Assembly (NCBI GenBank): GCA_964195945.1
Contig: CAXMRC010000004.1
Coordinates: forward strand, 20,772-84,771
DNA: 64,000 nucleotides
DNA from: JAAETI01 sp964195945
GTDB lineage: Bacteria > Actinomycetota > Acidimicrobiia > Spongiisociales > UBA5794
Reading direction: 5' to 3'
Both the position numbers and the translations under genes were made by a program. Numbering within the stretch: position 1 is the stretch's first letter; each line of letters opens with the position of its first letter. The notes beneath the pieces are model-generated. The model worked only from the letters and a program-made list of their open reading frames with translations, had not been told where the DNA came from and did not search any database. Positions 1-8,532 of the stretch are shown here, piece after piece.

Positions 1-1196
1 CGGTATTCCGCGACGTACTCAGGATCAAACTCGACCTGAACCTTCACGTCGCGGGCAACCGTCTCCAGGCTTGTCGTTAGCTGCTCCTGGAAGAGGCGTT
101 CTGCCTCGTCGACTGTGTCAACATAGGCGTACCAGCCATCACCCTGATCGGCTAGCTGCTCAAGTAGAACATCGTTGTAGGTGGAGATACCGACACCGAC
201 CGTGACAAGATCGATGCCACGACGACTCTGGTCGCCGATCTCTTCCAGGATCGAACCCGGACCGGTGTTGCCGACGTTGGCAACCCCGTCCGACAAGAGC
301 ATCACTCGGTTGACTGCTCCGTGCTGATAAGACTCGTCGGCCAGTTCATAGCCAAGGATCAGACCAGCTTCGGCGTTGGTGCTGCCGACAGCCTGCAGGC
401 TGTCGATAGCATCGAGGATCTCACCCCGTTGGCTCACCGGTGTGGGCTTCAGTACGACATCGGCATCCGTGTTGTACGAAACGATCCCGATAGTGTCGAA
501 CCGGTCGAGTTCGTCAACCAGGATCGCCAGGGCGTCCTGCACCATGGCCAGTTTGCCCTGGTCCCCCATCGAACCGGAAACATCGACCACCAGCGTGAGG
601 TTGACATCCTGCCGTTCCCGCTCGGTGACCTCTCGTGCTTGGATTCCGATACGGAGAATGTCATTGCGTGAATCCCAGTACGGGGACGGACCACCGTCCG
701 CATAGACCGCAAATGTCGAGTCTTCGGGAGCCACGTACCCACCGTCGAAGTAGTTCACGTACTCCTCGACACGTACCGAATTCGGATCTGGCAGGAATCC
801 CTCATTGACCCAAGCCCGCATCAGCGTGTAGGCACCGGTGTCCACATCCACCGCAAAGGTCGACAGCGGGTCCCGCTGCGGGTCTTCGAACGGATTGGCT
901 CCGTAGTCCTGAAACTCCACGGCCTCGGGCACTGTGGTTTCCGGCACAAATTCCGAATCTCTGCTCTCTTCGCTGCCCAGCGACCTATCACCGCCGGCAA
1001 TGGCCGTCGCCGCGGCCGCAGTTGTTTCGGTGGCGACCGCCGTTGTCGTCGTCGCAGATCGGTCGGCCGTGGCAGTCGTCCCCGGCCGGTCGATGCGTCC
1101 CGAAGTGGTATCGGATGAATCGTCGTCTCCCCCACAAGAGGAAACGATCATCGCCATCACCAACAAAGTTGTGGCGACCTTCTGGTGTTTTCGCAT
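1..1196 (-). CDS. VWA-domain lipoprotein (YfbK-like), C-terminus outside window
   Basis: Reading the minus strand from the ATG at 1196 gives an open frame that runs off the left edge (about 398 residues visible). The start is preceded by TTGGAGG at good spacing. Residues 1-21 form a lipoprotein signal ending in the lipobox VSSC (Cys21), followed by a Thr/Ala-rich linker. Residues from about 75 resemble the vWF_A N-terminal domain found in YfbK-type proteins (NPFEDPQRDPLSTFAVDVDT), then comes a von Willebrand A domain with the MIDAS motif DVSGSMGDQ. Such proteins are exported, metal-dependent adhesion or scaffold modules of unknown partner. It lies downstream of the ccm operon in the same direction, separated by 111 bases with a hairpin, so it may be a separate unit. 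The C-terminal domain usual in the family should lie beyond base 1. Confidence 0.85.
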   Translation of the reverse strand, partial: MRKHQKVATTLLVMAMIVSSCGGDDDSSDTTSGRIDRPGTTATADRSATTTTAVATETTAAAATAIAGGDRSLGSEESRDSEFVPETTVPEAVEFQDYGANPFEDPQRDPLSTFAVDVDTGAYTLMRAWVNEGFLPDPNSVRVEEYVNYFDGGYVAPEDSTFAVYADGGPSPYWDSRNDILRIGIQAREVTERERQDVNLTLVVDVSGSMGDQGKLAMVQDALAILVDELDRFDTIGIVSYNTDADVVLKPTPVSQRGEILDAIDSLQAVGSTNAEAGLILGYELADESYQHGAVNRVMLLSDGVANVGNTGPGSILEEIGDQSRRGIDLVTVGVGISTYNDVLLEQLADQGDGWYAYVDTVDEAERLFQEQLTTSLETVARDVKVQVEFDPEYVAEY

Positions 1197-1213
1197 TGTT
1201 GCCTCCAAGTTGG

Positions 1214-1233
1214 CGCACGGTCCCAACCGTGCG
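1214..1233 (-). terminator. 8-bp hairpin between ccmG and VWA gene
   Basis: Perfect inverted repeat CGCACGGT / ACCGTGCG with a 4-base loop, lying in the 111-base gap after ccmG and directly upstream of the ribosome binding site of the VWA gene. There is no T tract after it, so an intrinsic terminator is doubtful; a transcript-stability or attenuation hairpin is equally possible. Confidence 0.3.
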
Positions 1234-1307
1234 ATGTCCCTAGGACGCCGCCAATGTCTGGCAAGGTTCCCCAAATTGGGACGGAGCAACTCCGGCAGAT
1301 CGGAGCT

Positions 1308-1913
1308 TCAGCGGTTCTCTACGTCGTCTGTTGTGATGTGAGGATCGACGACGCTACCGAAGGCGATAGCTTCAATGGTTTGAGCCAGCAGATCGGCGCT
1401 GACCGGGCCGCTGACCTTGGCACGGATGATGCCATCACGGTCGATGAAGAAAGTCTCAGGAAGGCCAAGGATCCCAAACTCGACGGCGACCCGCGAGGCT
1501 TCGTCGATGCCATAGACGTACGGGTCGCCACGACCCAGTTCTTCGAGGAATGCCTTGCTGGCGCTCTCCCGATCCTGGTAGGCAACACCGATAAAGGTCA
1601 CCCCGAGGTCGGCGTATCCGGCGGCGGCAGAGTTGAGCACGGCATGCTCTGTCCGACAATTGAGACACCATGACGCCCAAAAGTTGAGTACAACAATCTC
1701 GCCGTCGTAGTCCGCAAGCCGAAATTCCTCCGCCGAATCCAAGTACCTGATCGCAACGTCAGGCACCGGTTCATCAATCAGCGGCGACGGTGTAAGCGTG
1801 ATGTCCGCATCGAATCGGCTGACGAAAATGATGCCGAAGACCATCACTCCGATACCGGCGGCGACTACCAGCCAGAAAATCCAACCCGAAGAGCGGTCCT
1901 GGGTCTCGGTCAT
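1308..1913 (-). CDS. ccmG: CcmG/DsbE-type thioredoxin, cytochrome c maturation
   Basis: 201 residues. An N-terminal membrane anchor (about 11-32) is followed by an extracytoplasmic thioredoxin fold with the active site WCLNC (Cys83, Cys86) and the cis-Pro loop LPETFFIDRDG. CcmG/TlpA proteins reduce the disulfide of apocytochrome c or of CcmH so that haem can be attached. The ATG overlaps the stop of the upstream ccmI-like gene as ATGA, so it is translationally coupled and is the last gene of the ccm operon. Family assignment is firm. The specific label CcmG rather than generic TlpA rests on the operon context. Confidence 0.9.
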   Translation of the reverse strand: MTETQDRSSGWIFWLVVAAGIGVMVFGIIFVSRFDADITLTPSPLIDEPVPDVAIRYLDSAEEFRLADYDGEIVVLNFWASWCLNCRTEHAVLNSAAAGYADLGVTFIGVAYQDRESASKAFLEELGRGDPYVYGIDEASRVAVEFGILGLPETFFIDRDGIIRAKVSGPVSADLLAQTIEAIAFGSVVDPHITTDDVENR

Positions 1914-2686
1914 AGCGACGCCTCTACCTCGGCGAGCAGCCGTTCCGCTTCGATCCTGATCTCGTCCGGCAAATTCTCATAGCCGAGGAGTTGTTCGAGA
2001 GGCGACTTCGCCCCGGCCGCGTCCCCGAGCCCGAGGAATCTGATGTTGGCGATGTACCAAAAAGCGATGCCCCCATCAGGCTGGATCTCCAGACTCTCTT
2101 CAACAAACGAGGCCGCCACATCAGGGACACCCGACAGGTACGTCATCCACCCGACGTTGGCAAGCGCCGAGGGATCCTTTACCTCGAGGGTTTCAAGTAC
2201 GTACAGGTAGTGATTCAACGCATTGGAGAAATCGCCTTCGGCAAAGTAGCGGTCGGCCAGCGCAAGGCGCATTGGAGCGATGTCGGGATTCTCCGCGACA
2301 ACCACCTCCATCTGCTCATTGGTGACGTCGCCGAGGTTCACACCCTCACCAGAGATCACCTCCGCGGCAACACCCTCGACGCCCGCCCCGTCCCCGACGG
2401 CTTGGACAACGCCGAAGGCAAGAACGGCCGCAGCAACCACAAGCACCCCGGCACCCACAAGCCGGCGCCTGGTGATCACCACCTCTGGCTCAGCCGCGTC
2501 AGCCGGCATTGCCGACTCGCTGCCCAGCTGTTCGTGCAGCGACGCTCGTTCCGCCTCGTAACGTTCCCGAAGTCGCTCAGCGGTTTCGGAGTCGATATCA
2601 CCGGCCTCGACTTGTTCACCGATCTCAGCCAGATCACGTTCGGCCTGAGCAATGCGTTCGCGAATACGACTGGCTTCGAGAGTCAT
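1910..2686 (-). CDS. CcmI-like TPR protein, cytochrome c maturation
   Basis: 258 residues from the ATG at 2686, which overlaps the ccmH stop as ATGA; an in-frame ATG at 2770 lies inside ccmH and is rejected. The N-terminus (about 1-50) is a charged helical segment, then one membrane helix (about 75-95, LVGAGVLVVAAAVLAFGVV) and a C-terminal half with TPR-like helices (ALADRYFAEGDFSNALNHYL). This is the architecture of CcmI, the apocytochrome c chaperone that presents the haem-binding C-terminus to the CcmFH lyase, although the N-terminal part differs from the classical proteobacterial protein. It sits exactly where CcmI is expected, between ccmH and ccmG. Confidence 0.75.
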   Translation of the reverse strand: MTLEASRIRERIAQAERDLAEIGEQVEAGDIDSETAERLRERYEAERASLHEQLGSESAMPADAAEPEVVITRRRLVGAGVLVVAAAVLAFGVVQAVGDGAGVEGVAAEVISGEGVNLGDVTNEQMEVVVAENPDIAPMRLALADRYFAEGDFSNALNHYLYVLETLEVKDPSALANVGWMTYLSGVPDVAASFVEESLEIQPDGGIAFWYIANIRFLGLGDAAGAKSPLEQLLGYENLPDEIRIEAERLLAEVEASL

Positions 2687-3078
2687 CGTGTCACCTGTTG
2701 TCTGCTCCAGATGATCCATCCACCGGAAACCAGTGCCAGTGCGGGCAACGACCACAAAGCGATGCCCCATCCCGTCAGCGGCGGGTCAAGAAGAACATGG
2801 TCACCGTAGCTAGAGGCAAAGAAGTCGTAGATCTGATCGTCTGTCCAGTCTTCGTCGATCTTCTCGCGAAGGATCACAACCAGGTCCTGGGCAACCGCCG
2901 AATCGGACTCAGCCAGCGACTGGCCATGACACCACGGACACGCGATGCGCTGCGCCAGATGCTGTTCCCGAACGTCGGGATCGGCAACGGCTTGCTCCGG
3001 AAGTAGACCAACAACGATCACCCCGACTGCGAGCACCGCCACTCCCCAGCCGATCAGTCGACGAACCCGCTCAGACAT
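2683..3078 (-). CDS. ccmH: CcmH thiol-oxidoreductase subunit
   Basis: 131 residues: signal or anchor helix (10-27), the redox motif CPWC (Cys47, Cys50) in the sequence RIACPWCHGQSLAES, the helical segment typical of CcmH, and a second membrane helix near 100-122. CcmH works with CcmG to keep the apocytochrome CXXCH cysteines reduced and forms the haem lyase with CcmF. Classical CcmH has LRCxxCQ; here the order is CPWCHGQ. The start overlaps the end of ccmF by 8 nt and the stop overlaps ccmI by 4 nt. Confidence 0.92.
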   Translation of the reverse strand: MSERVRRLIGWGVAVLAVGVIVVGLLPEQAVADPDVREQHLAQRIACPWCHGQSLAESDSAVAQDLVVILREKIDEDWTDDQIYDFFASSYGDHVLLDPPLTGWGIALWSLPALALVSGGWIIWSRQQVTR

Positions 3079-5092
3079 CGGCCGACTCCGTCACCGGTAG
3101 GACAGCGGTCTTGCGCCGCGCCCTTTTGGCGAAGACAGCCCACATGCCGCCGGCGACCGAGACCAAGCCACCGAGCCACAACGTCCACATCAGCGGAAAC
3201 ACCATGACGTCGAGAACAACATCGTCGCCGGGCAATGTTGCCAGCGCCACGAAGACATCTTCCGACAACCCTGTGTGAACGGCAGGAGTCGCGACCGCCG
3301 GCGGACGGGCGTATTGATTGAAGACGGGTTCCAGCGAGGCGATCTCATCAGAACAGTCAGCATTGCGCAGCGAGAGAAGAGCACCGTCTACCCGCCGATT
3401 CGGCTCAAGGCGGCTGGTCGCTGCTTCGTACACGATGCAGTAGTCGTCCACCACAGCCGAATCGCCGACCGCGATCCTCACCTGATCACGTGATGCCATC
3501 CCACTGGACGCAGCAATGCCGACCGCCAGAAAAGCGACACCGATGTGAGCAATCTGCCCGCCCCAATACCCGGGATCGCGTCGCAGGACCCGGCCAGCAG
3601 CGGCAGCACGGCTTCCATCAACCTTGCCGACTTGTTTCAGGTACTCCTTGACGATTGTGGCAATCACAAACGTACCAAGGACGATGATGACCACTACCGG
3701 AATCGACTCCATGCCGGAGAGGACGGCAACCGCACCAGCCACCAGACCGGCGACGAGTGGCGCAGCGATTCTGTCCCAAACAACCCTGGGCCGTGCGTAT
3801 CGATAGGGCGTCACCGGCCCTATTCCCATCGCTAACAGCAGAAGGAACGCAACGGGGATCGTCACCCGGTTGAAGTATGGGGTGCCGACCGAGACCCGAG
3901 CGTTCCCCAGAGCTTCAAGGGCAATCGGGTAAAGCGTGCCCAGGAGGATCGCAAGGGCGAACACCGTCAAAATGAGGTTGTTGAGCAGGAAGACTCCCTC
4001 GCGGCTCGCCAGCGAGTCAAGACGAGGAGCGGAGCTGAAGAGGTGAGCCCGCCACCCGAACAGCCCAAGCGACCCGAGGACCACTACTACGAGGAACGCC
4101 AGGAGTGCAGGACCTACACCCGACTGGGTAAACGAATGGACAGATATCACTGTGCCGGATCGGGTCAGGAACGTTCCGAGAATCGTTAACGAGAACGTGG
4201 CAATGACCAACACCAAATTCCACGCCTGCAGCATGCCGCGGCGACGCTGCACCACGGCAGAATGAATGAACGCGGTGGCGGCCAACCACGGTAGGAAAGC
4301 GGCGTTCTCGACCGGATCCCATGCCCAGTATCCGCCCCATCCGAGGACCTCGTACGACCACCATGCGCCGAGCAAGATACCGAAGCCGAGAAACGCCCAG
4401 GCAATGACCGACCAGCGATGGGTTCTCTCCAGCCAAACACTCCCTTGGTCTCCCCGGATCATGGCGGCAACGGCGAATGCAAACGGTGCGGTGAACCCGA
4501 CGTAGCCGACATAGAGCATCGGCGGATGGATCGCCATCAGGATGTGGTTCTGCAACAACGGGTTGGCACCGACGCCTTCGGCAGGGGCCACCGCCGAGAC
4601 GAATGGAAGCCAGCTCGATGCCGCACACGATCCGCCGACGAGCTCCGTGCACACCCGGAACGGGTTGGAAACGGTCGCCATCAGCCCGAACCAGAAAAGA
4701 GAGACCACACCGATCACGGCAAGAGCCGTCAGCCCGAGACGATCCCCGGTTTTCACCGTCCGGGCGACGAGATACGTGAACACGGCAAGGATGACACCCC
4801 ACAGCACGATGCTGCCTTCGAGAGCGGCCCAGGCACCAGCCAACAAGAAGATAAAGGGCGTCGTGGAACTCGAGTTGGCGGCAACGTACTGAAGCGAGAA
4901 GTCGTGAGAAAGGATGCCAGCTTCAAGGGCGAGCAGGGCGATGACCGCACCAGCCAGCATCATGGTGACGGGTCTCGCAACGGACGCGGGATTCGCATCC
5001 GCGCTTCTGGAAGCCGACCACGCACGACCTATGAGTTGGGCCGACGACACAGTCGCCAGAAGGATGCCGAGCAAACCAATGGTGGCTATCAC
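3071..5092 (-). CDS. ccmF: CcmF haem lyase
   Basis: 673 residues, the normal size for CcmF, with many membrane helices. The haem-handling WWD domain is seen at about 244-270 (WWSYEVLGWGGYWAWDP), preceded by the conserved GANPLLQNH and HPPMLYVGY segments (about 175-197). CcmF ligates haem from holo-CcmE to the cysteines of apocytochrome c outside the membrane. The ATG overlaps the ccmE stop by 4 nt and the stop overlaps ccmH by 8 nt. A large extracytoplasmic loop near 500-620 is present as in other CcmF proteins. Confidence 0.97.
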   Translation of the reverse strand: MIATIGLLGILLATVSSAQLIGRAWSASRSADANPASVARPVTMMLAGAVIALLALEAGILSHDFSLQYVAANSSSTTPFIFLLAGAWAALEGSIVLWGVILAVFTYLVARTVKTGDRLGLTALAVIGVVSLFWFGLMATVSNPFRVCTELVGGSCAASSWLPFVSAVAPAEGVGANPLLQNHILMAIHPPMLYVGYVGFTAPFAFAVAAMIRGDQGSVWLERTHRWSVIAWAFLGFGILLGAWWSYEVLGWGGYWAWDPVENAAFLPWLAATAFIHSAVVQRRRGMLQAWNLVLVIATFSLTILGTFLTRSGTVISVHSFTQSGVGPALLAFLVVVVLGSLGLFGWRAHLFSSAPRLDSLASREGVFLLNNLILTVFALAILLGTLYPIALEALGNARVSVGTPYFNRVTIPVAFLLLLAMGIGPVTPYRYARPRVVWDRIAAPLVAGLVAGAVAVLSGMESIPVVVIIVLGTFVIATIVKEYLKQVGKVDGSRAAAAGRVLRRDPGYWGGQIAHIGVAFLAVGIAASSGMASRDQVRIAVGDSAVVDDYCIVYEAATSRLEPNRRVDGALLSLRNADCSDEIASLEPVFNQYARPPAVATPAVHTGLSEDVFVALATLPGDDVVLDVMVFPLMWTLWLGGLVSVAGGMWAVFAKRARRKTAVLPVTESADV

Positions 5093-5508
5093 AACTCGTC
5101 GAGCTCGTGGTCAATCGAGTCGTAGATCACGTTGTCCTCGGTCCGGTACTGCTCATCATGCCGTATCAGCATCGTGTCCGAATGGAAGGTGGTTCCATCC
5201 CACGTGCCCTCGACAATTACGCCTTGGCCCTCTTCGAAAAGCTGCGGAATAACGCCTGCATGCTCCACCTGCATCGACTCGCGGCCGTCCGTGAGAGTAA
5301 GCAGCAGAGTCTCCCCGTTCTGCTCGATGGTCCCCGCGACCACTTGGCCACCGAGACGGAGCCGATCCGCCGACGGGGCCACCTCTGTATACAGCTCAGT
5401 CGGGGTACGGAAATAGACAAGATTGCTCGACAGGTTGACCAGGAGGACAACAAGAACCCCGAGAATCAAGAAAGCCGGGACGAGGAACTTCCAATAACGA
5501 CCAATCAT
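5089..5508 (-). CDS. ccmE: CcmE haem chaperone
   Basis: 139 residues from the ATG at 5508, which overlaps the ccmD stop; an in-frame start 52 codons upstream would run through ccmD and is rejected. One N-terminal membrane helix (8-28) anchors an OB-fold. The covalent haem-binding motif is visible as HDEQY (His117, Tyr121), matching the HxxxY motif of the His-type CcmE of proteobacteria. CcmE carries haem from CcmC to CcmF. The Cys-type (CxxxY) variant of archaea and deltaproteobacteria is not what is seen here. Confidence 0.95.
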   Translation of the reverse strand: MIGRYWKFLVPAFLILGVLVVLLVNLSSNLVYFRTPTELYTEVAPSADRLRLGGQVVAGTIEQNGETLLLTLTDGRESMQVEHAGVIPQLFEEGQGVIVEGTWDGTTFHSDTMLIRHDEQYRTEDNVIYDSIDHELDEL

Positions 5509-5618
5509 GCCTGCCCTCCCGCCCTCTTGTTGGCAGCACGAAGCCGCGCTGCAAGCAACCACACATACCCAATGAGGGTTCCGTAGGTCAGTATGTAGCC
5601 AATGACGACATATCTCAT
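5505..5618 (-). CDS. ccmD: CcmD-like haem export helper, 37 residues
   Basis: A 37-codon frame fills the gap between ccmC and ccmE exactly: its ATG (5618) overlaps the ccmC stop as ATGA and its TGA overlaps the ccmE ATG as ATGA. The product starts MRYVVIGYILTYGTLIGYVW, has one membrane helix and a basic C-terminal tail (ARLRAANKR), the CcmD pattern. CcmD helps release holo-CcmE from the CcmABC complex. Sequence conservation in this family is poor, so the call rests on position, size and topology. Confidence 0.85.
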   Translation of the reverse strand: MRYVVIGYILTYGTLIGYVWLLAARLRAANKRAGGQA

Positions 5619-6355
5619 TCGGCGGCTCCCGTTGATCCGATGGTCGGCGGGGAGACTGCGTCACCGGCCACAGGGCCGTCCGTTGCTGCGGCCGCTTCGA
5701 GGGCGGCTAGCTCCAGTTCGGCCAAGCGGATGCGGTGCCGTAGCAGCGCCGCATAAACCACCGTGAATGCGGCCACCGAAACCAACAGAGCCGCAAGTAT
5801 TGGGCCATCCATCTGAATATCCCGGGGTCGAAACGTATTGGTTTGATGCAACGTTCTCCACCAGGTGACAGAGAAATGGACAGGAATGAGTTGTACGAGA
5901 CCCAGAATCCCCAGCACTGCAGATCTTCTCGCCCGTGCCTCCGGGTCAGCAATGGCGCGCCGCAGCGCAAGGTAGCCGATGTAGATGAAGAGCATCACCG
6001 CGGTCAGAGTGAGCCGGGCATCCCAGGTCCAGTAGACGTTCCAAGTCGCTTTTCCCCAGATCGCACCACCGAAAATCGCCAAGATCGTGAACACAACACC
6101 GAGTTCGGCAGATGAACCGGCGACCAGGTCCCACTTCAGCGTCTTGGTCGCCAGATACACGATGCTGGCGAGAAATGTGACACCGAAGGCTAGATAGGCA
6201 AGCCATATGGTCGGCACATGGATGAACAGCATGCGCGCCGCGTCACCCTGGGATTCGACCCGGGGGCTGGCCAGCGCAAACCCGAGGGCCGCGACAACGG
6301 ACACGACGGCAAGAACGTCGAGCCAGGCGGGGCTACGGCGGGTTGCGTCGGTCAT
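5615..6355 (-). CDS. ccmC: CcmC haem exporter/lyase component
   Basis: 246 residues with six predicted membrane helices. The family's external haem ligands are recognisable: His46 in FIHVP and His160 in PVHFSVTWWRTLH, flanking a WWD-like segment (about 100-116, WGKATWNVYWTWDARLT). CcmC loads haem onto the histidine of CcmE. The start overlaps the ccmB stop and the stop overlaps ccmD, both by 4 nt. The C-terminal 30 residues are an Ala/Gly-rich tail that is probably not conserved. Confidence 0.95.
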   Translation of the reverse strand: MTDATRRSPAWLDVLAVVSVVAALGFALASPRVESQGDAARMLFIHVPTIWLAYLAFGVTFLASIVYLATKTLKWDLVAGSSAELGVVFTILAIFGGAIWGKATWNVYWTWDARLTLTAVMLFIYIGYLALRRAIADPEARARRSAVLGILGLVQLIPVHFSVTWWRTLHQTNTFRPRDIQMDGPILAALLVSVAAFTVVYAALLRHRIRLAELELAALEAAAATDGPVAGDAVSPPTIGSTGAAE

Positions 6356-7023
6356 CGAGTCTCCTGTAGGGGTCTTGCGGTAACTACACCGACGATCGCA
6401 AGAACCAGCACCACGATCGCCATCAGTACCAGCCAGGACAGATTACCCCCATCGCCGGCCTTAACCTCGACGGTTTGCGTTGCTCCGAGCAGAAGCGGTA
6501 TCGCCAGCGGTGTCACGAGAAGTGGAACAAGCGCGGGTCCAGCGTTGACGCTCGACGCAATAGCGCCAGACAAAGTGCCCAATTCAGCAAGGCCGACGGC
6601 GGTGAGTGGCATAACAATCAACATCCATTCCCAGCCGGCGAGATCGAGGCCGTACAACGCCACCGTTACTGCGCCCATCACAATCTCGAACGCTAACAAC
6701 AGGAGCGCAGTCGCCATCGACTTACCGACGTATTCGGCAACCGGATCGATACCGAGGAGGGCTATGGCGTCACGCTGCGCCGGTGTTTCGATGTTGGTGC
6801 GTCGCACCGCTGTGAGCACGCCGAACAACATGACAACGACGAACAGCATGCCGACACCGATCCGCGTCAGAACATCCTGATTGATGCCAACCGCGAGCGG
6901 TACCAGCAGAAGAGCGATCGCACCGAATGGGATGGTCACCCAAGCGACCTCTCCCGACCGCCTCTCTCTATCGAGATCGCGTCGGGCAATCGCAAAGGCT
7001 TGTTGCCAGAACCTATTGCTCAT
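6352..7023 (-). CDS. ccmB: CcmB ABC-type membrane subunit
   Basis: 223 residues, six hydrophobic helices, usual CcmB length. The conserved start region FAIARRDLDRERR and the loop PAQRDAIALLGIDPVAEYVGK are seen; the latter resembles the G-hs-LPVSREAWFLGK region of the family. CcmB with CcmA forms the ATPase that frees holo-CcmE from CcmCD. The start overlaps the ccmA stop by 4 nt. Confidence 0.92.
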   Translation of the reverse strand: MSNRFWQQAFAIARRDLDRERRSGEVAWVTIPFGAIALLLVPLAVGINQDVLTRIGVGMLFVVVMLFGVLTAVRRTNIETPAQRDAIALLGIDPVAEYVGKSMATALLLLAFEIVMGAVTVALYGLDLAGWEWMLIVMPLTAVGLAELGTLSGAIASSVNAGPALVPLLVTPLAIPLLLGATQTVEVKAGDGGNLSWLVLMAIVVLVLAIVGVVTARPLQETR

Positions 7024-7664
7024 TTGACCGTGCCCCCGGCGAGTTCGGCGGTCCTGGTCACCATCGGTGCGACCCGTTCGATATCGTGAGACACCAATAC
7101 CACTGCCCCGCCTCTCTCCAGAACCCCCGCAACAATGTGCTCAACGAGCTCGATGGCACTTGGATCCAAAGCCGAGTGAGGCTCGTCGAGCAGCAGGAGG
7201 TCCGGCTGCAGCATGATCTCCCTGGCGAACTCGACCCTCCGCTGCATACCGTGAGAGGCCTCTCCCGCACGCCGGTTGGCTGCTTGCTCCAGACCGACAG
7301 CCCGCAGCGCATCATGGGCTGCCGACTCCGCGGCGCCGGCGACCCTTGCCGAAAACTCGAGGTTGGCGACAAGGCTGAGCTCTGGGTACAGGGCAGGGCT
7401 ATGGCCGATGAGGCCGAGCCGCGATCTGATGCTGAACCGGTCTTGGGATGCCAGATCAACGCCGAGCACCTGAGCCTCCCCGCCAGTCGGGCGAAGCAAG
7501 GTCGCTATCACCCGCAACAAAGTGGTTTTCCCTGCACCGTTGGACCCAAAGAGGCCAACAGATTCACCAGCGGAGACAGTGAGGTCGACGTTTCTGAGGA
7601 TGGTGGTCACGCCGATGCGGGCGGCGACACCTATGAACTCAACATGGGGTTTCAGATCTGGCAC
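7020..7664 (-). CDS. ccmA: CcmA ABC-type ATPase
   Basis: 214 residues. Walker A GSNGAGKTT (40-48), a degenerate ABC signature ASHGMQ (136-141; LSxGQ in most family members) and Walker B LLLLDEP (156-162) with the D-loop SALD. CcmA drives the CcmAB step of System I. It is the first gene of the nine-gene ccm operon and is divergent from thioredoxin with about 200 bases between them, which must hold the promoters of both. Confidence 0.93.
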   Translation of the reverse strand: MPDLKPHVEFIGVAARIGVTTILRNVDLTVSAGESVGLFGSNGAGKTTLLRVIATLLRPTGGEAQVLGVDLASQDRFSIRSRLGLIGHSPALYPELSLVANLEFSARVAGAAESAAHDALRAVGLEQAANRRAGEASHGMQRRVEFAREIMLQPDLLLLDEPHSALDPSAIELVEHIVAGVLERGGAVVLVSHDIERVAPMVTRTAELAGGTVK

Positions 7665-7865
7665 AGTTGGGTCAGTCTACGTATTCTCACCGCTCGAGTC
7701 TGCGTTCATCTCCGCGGTGCGAGGAAATATCATGGCTCAGGCGAGGCCCGGTGCGGCGCTCGCACACCAAGGAATCCATTCCGAAATTCTTCACCAACGA
7801 GGAATATTCACGAATCCGTATGCGTTACCACACGGACCGCCCAAACTGAACCGGAGTGAATACCA

Positions 7866-8270
7866 ATGGCAACTGTCAATCTGACTAAAGACACCTTTGA
7901 GGAGACTGTCCTCAACAATGACATCGTCCTCGTTGACTTTTGGGCTGAATGGTGCGGGCCGTGCAAGAGCTTCGCCCCGACGTATGAGAAGGTCTCCGAG
8001 AAGCACGAAGGTGTCGTCTTCGCCAAGGTTGACACCGAGGCCGAGCAGGAACTGGCTTCCTACTTCCAGATCCGCTCTATACCGACGCTGATGATCTTCC
8101 GTGAAAACATCGGCATCTTCTCACAGCCAGGCGCTCTCCCAGAGTCCGCACTCGAGGACTTGATCAAGCAGGCCGCGGGCCTCGATATGGACACCGTGCG
8201 CAGCGAGATCGAACAGCAGTCAGATGAAAACGATCACGAGCACGACCACGAGCACGAGCACAGCCACTGA
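7866..8270 (+). CDS. trxA: Thioredoxin with histidine-rich C-terminal tail
   Basis: 134 residues against about 105-110 for a normal thioredoxin. The fold is typical: VDFWAEWCGPC (Cys30, Cys33) and the cis-Pro loop SIPTLMIF. The extra 20-25 residues end in a run of alternating His, Asp and Glu (DHEHDHEHEHSH), probably a metal-binding tail. GGAG lies 8-9 bases upstream of the ATG. It is divergent from the ccm operon, so cytoplasmic thiol supply and extracytoplasmic thiol transfer may be linked, but no CcdA/DsbD gene is in the window. A strong terminator follows. Confidence 0.95.
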   Translation: MATVNLTKDTFEETVLNNDIVLVDFWAEWCGPCKSFAPTYEKVSEKHEGVVFAKVDTEAEQELASYFQIRSIPTLMIFRENIGIFSQPGALPESALEDLIKQAAGLDMDTVRSEIEQQSDENDHEHDHEHEHSH

Positions 8271-8288
8271 GCTGACCAGCTTCCAACA

Positions 8289-8320
8289 AAGAACGGCTCG
8301 ACCTAGGTCGGGCCGTTCTT
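8289..8320. terminator. Bidirectional intrinsic terminator after trxA
   Basis: Arms AAGAACGGC-CGACC and GGTCG-GCCGTTCTT pair over 14 bp with one mismatch around a 2-base loop. T-rich sequence follows on both strands. It ends trxA (plus) and overlaps the last codons of the minus-strand DUF2007-like gene, so it can serve both convergent units. Confidence 0.8.
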
Positions 8321-8530
8321 CTGTTTGATCAGATGTGCGATGAGGGCTTGGGCCGTCGGGACGTTGGGGCGCTCTACCTCAATTCGATGCAGGACCGGTG
8401 TACCGAACGTTCCCGGTTCCGAAAGGACGTTGGCCGGAATATCTGCTTCCTCGAGCACCGTCCATGCATCTTCGGCGACCGAGCGGTCAACGAACTCTGC
8501 GATCGGGACCAGCTTGTCTTTGCGCCACAT
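8303..8530 (-). CDS. DUF2007-like small protein
   Basis: 75 residues. The sequence MWRKDKLVPIAEFVDRSVAE followed by ILEEADIPANVLSEPG-type features (VLEEADIPANVLSE at about 25-38) and a C-terminal helix resembles the small 'putative signal transducing protein' fold (DUF2007), ferredoxin-like and of unknown role. It starts 2 bases after the tldE stop, so it is the last gene of the tldD-tldE unit. Its 3' end overlaps the bidirectional terminator. Confidence 0.65.
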   Translation of the reverse strand: MWRKDKLVPIAEFVDRSVAEDAWTVLEEADIPANVLSEPGTFGTPVLHRIEVERPNVPTAQALIAHLIKQKNGPT

Positions 8531-8532
8531 GA

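Noticed and set aside
3545..5125. Plus-strand frames opposite ccmF (for example 4418-5125)
   Set aside because: They mirror a strongly conserved gene and have no recognisable domains or ribosome binding sites.
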